A DNA stretch of 64,000 bases from Crocinitomicaceae bacterium (GTDB taxonomy: Bacteria; Bacteroidota; Bacteroidia; Flavobacteriales_D; Crocinitomicaceae), in NCBI GenBank assembly GCA_016709005.1, contig JADJEU010000004.1, positions 248,001 through 312,000 on the forward strand, in the 5' to 3' direction. The position numbers were made by a program, and so were the translations under genes. Shown piece by piece: positions 62,538 to 64,000 of the stretch. Within the stretch, counting starts at the first letter, position 1, and each line of letters opens with the position of its first letter. The notes below the pieces were generated by a model. It saw only the letters and a program-made list of their open reading frames with translations. It made no database searches and had not been told where the DNA came from.

Positions 62538-64000
62538 ATGATTGGCGAAACTTACAACGAAATTGACCTCGATAAAGAGCGGATGGAAATTCTGAAAGCG
62601 TATCGTGGATTGCTTTGGGCAAGCCGTAACGTGCGTGATAAAGAAGACACCAAACAAATTCGTAAGGCGTTTGACCTTGCCGTAGAAGCACATAAAGAAA
62701 TGCGCCGGAAATCCGGCGAACCGTATATTTTTCACCCCATTGCCGTAGCACGAATTTGTACCGAAGAAATGGGATTAGGTACAACCGCCATAGTCTGTGC
62801 CTTGCTTCATGATACTGTTGAAGACACCTACATCACACTCAACGACATTGAAGAAATGTTTGGTTTGAAAGTGCGAACCATCATCAACGGATTAACAAAA
62901 ATACCAGAAGTATTTGATGAAAATATTTCATTACAAGCAGAGAATTTCAGAAAATTAATTCTGACCATTTCAGATGATTTGCGCGTTGCCTTTATTAAGA
63001 TAGCAGATCGTTTGCACAACATGCGAACGCTAAGCTCCATGCGACCAGATAAGCGTCTTAAGATTTGTTCTGAGACTGAATTTTTATATGCTCCGCTTGC
63101 GCATCGTTTAGGTTTTAATGCGATTAAAAATGAGTTTGAAGATATTATTTTCAAATACAAAGAGCCTGAACGTTATATTGAGATTGAAAGTAAATTAGAA
63201 AAGACAAAAGAAATCAGAAACCGATTCATTCGTCAATTTACAAATCCAATCAAAAAAGTTTTAGAAAAAGAAGGTTTTGAATTCAGCATCAAAGCGCGCA
63301 CAAAAAGTATTCCGTCTATCTACAAAAAAGTCTATCAGAAAAATGTAAGTTTTGATGAGATCTTTGACATTTTTGCCATTCGTATTATTTACGATACCGA
63401 ACTGGAAAATGAAAAACCGATGGCGTGGAAAATTTATTCCATTGTCACCGATTTTTATCAACCTAATCCCGATCGTTTGCGTGATTGGATTTCAATTCCA
63501 AAAGCTAATGGATATGAATCACTGCATACAACCGTGATGAGTCCTACCGGTAAATGGGTAGAAGTTCAGATCAGAAGTGTGCGCATGGATGAGATTGCAG
63601 AAAAAGGATACGCAGCACACTGGAAATACAAAGAAAATAATTCGCAAGACAACACCTTTGATCGTTGGATTGGTGAGATCAGAGATTTACTTGAAAATCC
63701 AGAAGCAAACGCAGAAGAATTTATTGACGAATTCAAATTGAATTTGTTTGCAGATGAGATTTATATTTTCACACCGAATGGTGATTTGAGAGTATTGCCC
63801 AAAAATGCAACTACGCTTGACTTTGCTTTTGACATTCACACCGATGTTGGTTTAACCTGCATTGGTGCCAAAGTGAATGGTAAACTCATGCCTATTTCAC
63901 ACGTGCTAAAAAGTGGTGATCAGGTAGAAATTATCAGATCTAAAAAACAAGAACCAAAAGAAGATTGGTTAAAGTTTGTTGGAACCGCGCGCGCAAAAGC
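62538..64000 (+). CDS. RelA/SpoT bifunctional (p)ppGpp synthetase/hydrolase (3' end outside window)
   Basis: The reading frame from the ATG at 62538 is open to the end of the window (487 codons). HD hydrolase domain: EPYIFHPIAVARI, ALLHDTVEDT (HD motif, ~90) and IADRLHNMRTL. Synthetase domain (~240-370): FSIKARTKSIPSIYKK, DIFAIRIIYDT, KANGYESLHTTV, EKGYAAHWKYKE. TGS domain (~405-470) starts IYIFTPNGDLRVL and includes DFAFDIHTDVGL. Both HD and synthetase motifs appear intact, so it is probably the main stringent-response enzyme Rel. The C-terminal ACT part (expected total ~735 aa) is outside. Confidence 0.93.
   Translation, partial: MIGETYNEIDLDKERMEILKAYRGLLWASRNVRDKEDTKQIRKAFDLAVEAHKEMRRKSGEPYIFHPIAVARICTEEMGLGTTAIVCALLHDTVEDTYITLNDIEEMFGLKVRTIINGLTKIPEVFDENISLQAENFRKLILTISDDLRVAFIKIADRLHNMRTLSSMRPDKRLKICSETEFLYAPLAHRLGFNAIKNEFEDIIFKYKEPERYIEIESKLEKTKEIRNRFIRQFTNPIKKVLEKEGFEFSIKARTKSIPSIYKKVYQKNVSFDEIFDIFAIRIIYDTELENEKPMAWKIYSIVTDFYQPNPDRLRDWISIPKANGYESLHTTVMSPTGKWVEVQIRSVRMDEIAEKGYAAHWKYKENNSQDNTFDRWIGEIRDLLENPEANAEEFIDEFKLNLFADEIYIFTPNGDLRVLPKNATTLDFAFDIHTDVGLTCIGAKVNGKLMPISHVLKSGDQVEIIRSKKQEPKEDWLKFVGTARAK

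Noticed and set aside
62031..62735. 234-codon minus-strand open frame
   Set aside because: Antisense to the MORN repeat and RelA/SpoT genes; the repeated plus-strand codons create it. No signal peptide or family match.

Overview
The window comes from an AT-rich Bacteroidota genome, most likely a Flavobacteriia-type or related gliding or adhesive organism. The evidence is type IX secretion (T9SS) sorting domains of both type A and type B, three PorP/SprF-family genes each directly after a large secreted protein, PorE-like OmpA proteins, the short type 3 ProRS, many Cys-box lipoproteins, and several TAnnTTTG (-7) promoter elements typical of the phylum. No plasmid, phage, IS or CRISPR signature was seen. 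The species cannot be named from sequence reading alone.

Layout. 1-7.6 kb is core: a truncated FadL-like outer-membrane protein, a low-complexity lipoprotein, proS and a conserved partner, two identical tRNA-Glu genes, rpsT, ung, hemE and an OmpA-domain protein. 7.6-10.9 kb holds a UMF1-type transporter facing an operon of a YHYH-domain protein, a MORN-repeat lipoprotein and SCO1. 10.9-19.5 kb is a tightly packed seven-gene minus-strand operon: rfbA, a DUF4956-like membrane protein, a CotH-family kinase-like protein, an O-antigen ligase/Wzy-like polymerase, an SGNH hydrolase, a second divergent CotH with a beta-helix-like tail, and a membrane-anchored metallophosphatase. I regard this as the best candidate for an undescribed envelope-glycan assembly or modification system.

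19.6-25.3 kb holds two YwqK/MORN repeat proteins, a small operon (lipoprotein, RimB-like protease, 58-aa protein, SMR exporter), a DUF6265-like lipoprotein and a TerB-like protein. 25.5-31.9 kb is a fatty-acid beta-oxidation operon led by a MarR regulator, with a perfect 14-bp palindrome just upstream. A DPP-IV-like peptidase diverges from it.

34.4-56.7 kb is a large cell-surface region: one SBBP/Ig/type A T9SS protein, then three successive modules of type B cargo + PorP/SprF, two of which also carry a PorE-like OmpA protein. The genes within a module overlap by 1-4 bases, except for a 21-nt gap between modules 2 and 3. 56.7-64 kb holds two FKBP prolyl isomerases, an HTTM/DUF5819 pair, fumarylacetoacetase, a fourth YwqK/MORN protein with about 15 repeats of 23 residues, and the 5' part of a bifunctional RelA/SpoT gene.

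Sequence quality. Seven genes (ung, hemE, SGNH, ligase, a lipoprotein, the S9 peptidase, the second OmpA) are interrupted by single-base indels, eight in total, mostly in or beside homopolymers. In every case a one-base correction restores a full-length family member, so assembly error is likelier than pseudogenisation. These genes are annotated across the break.
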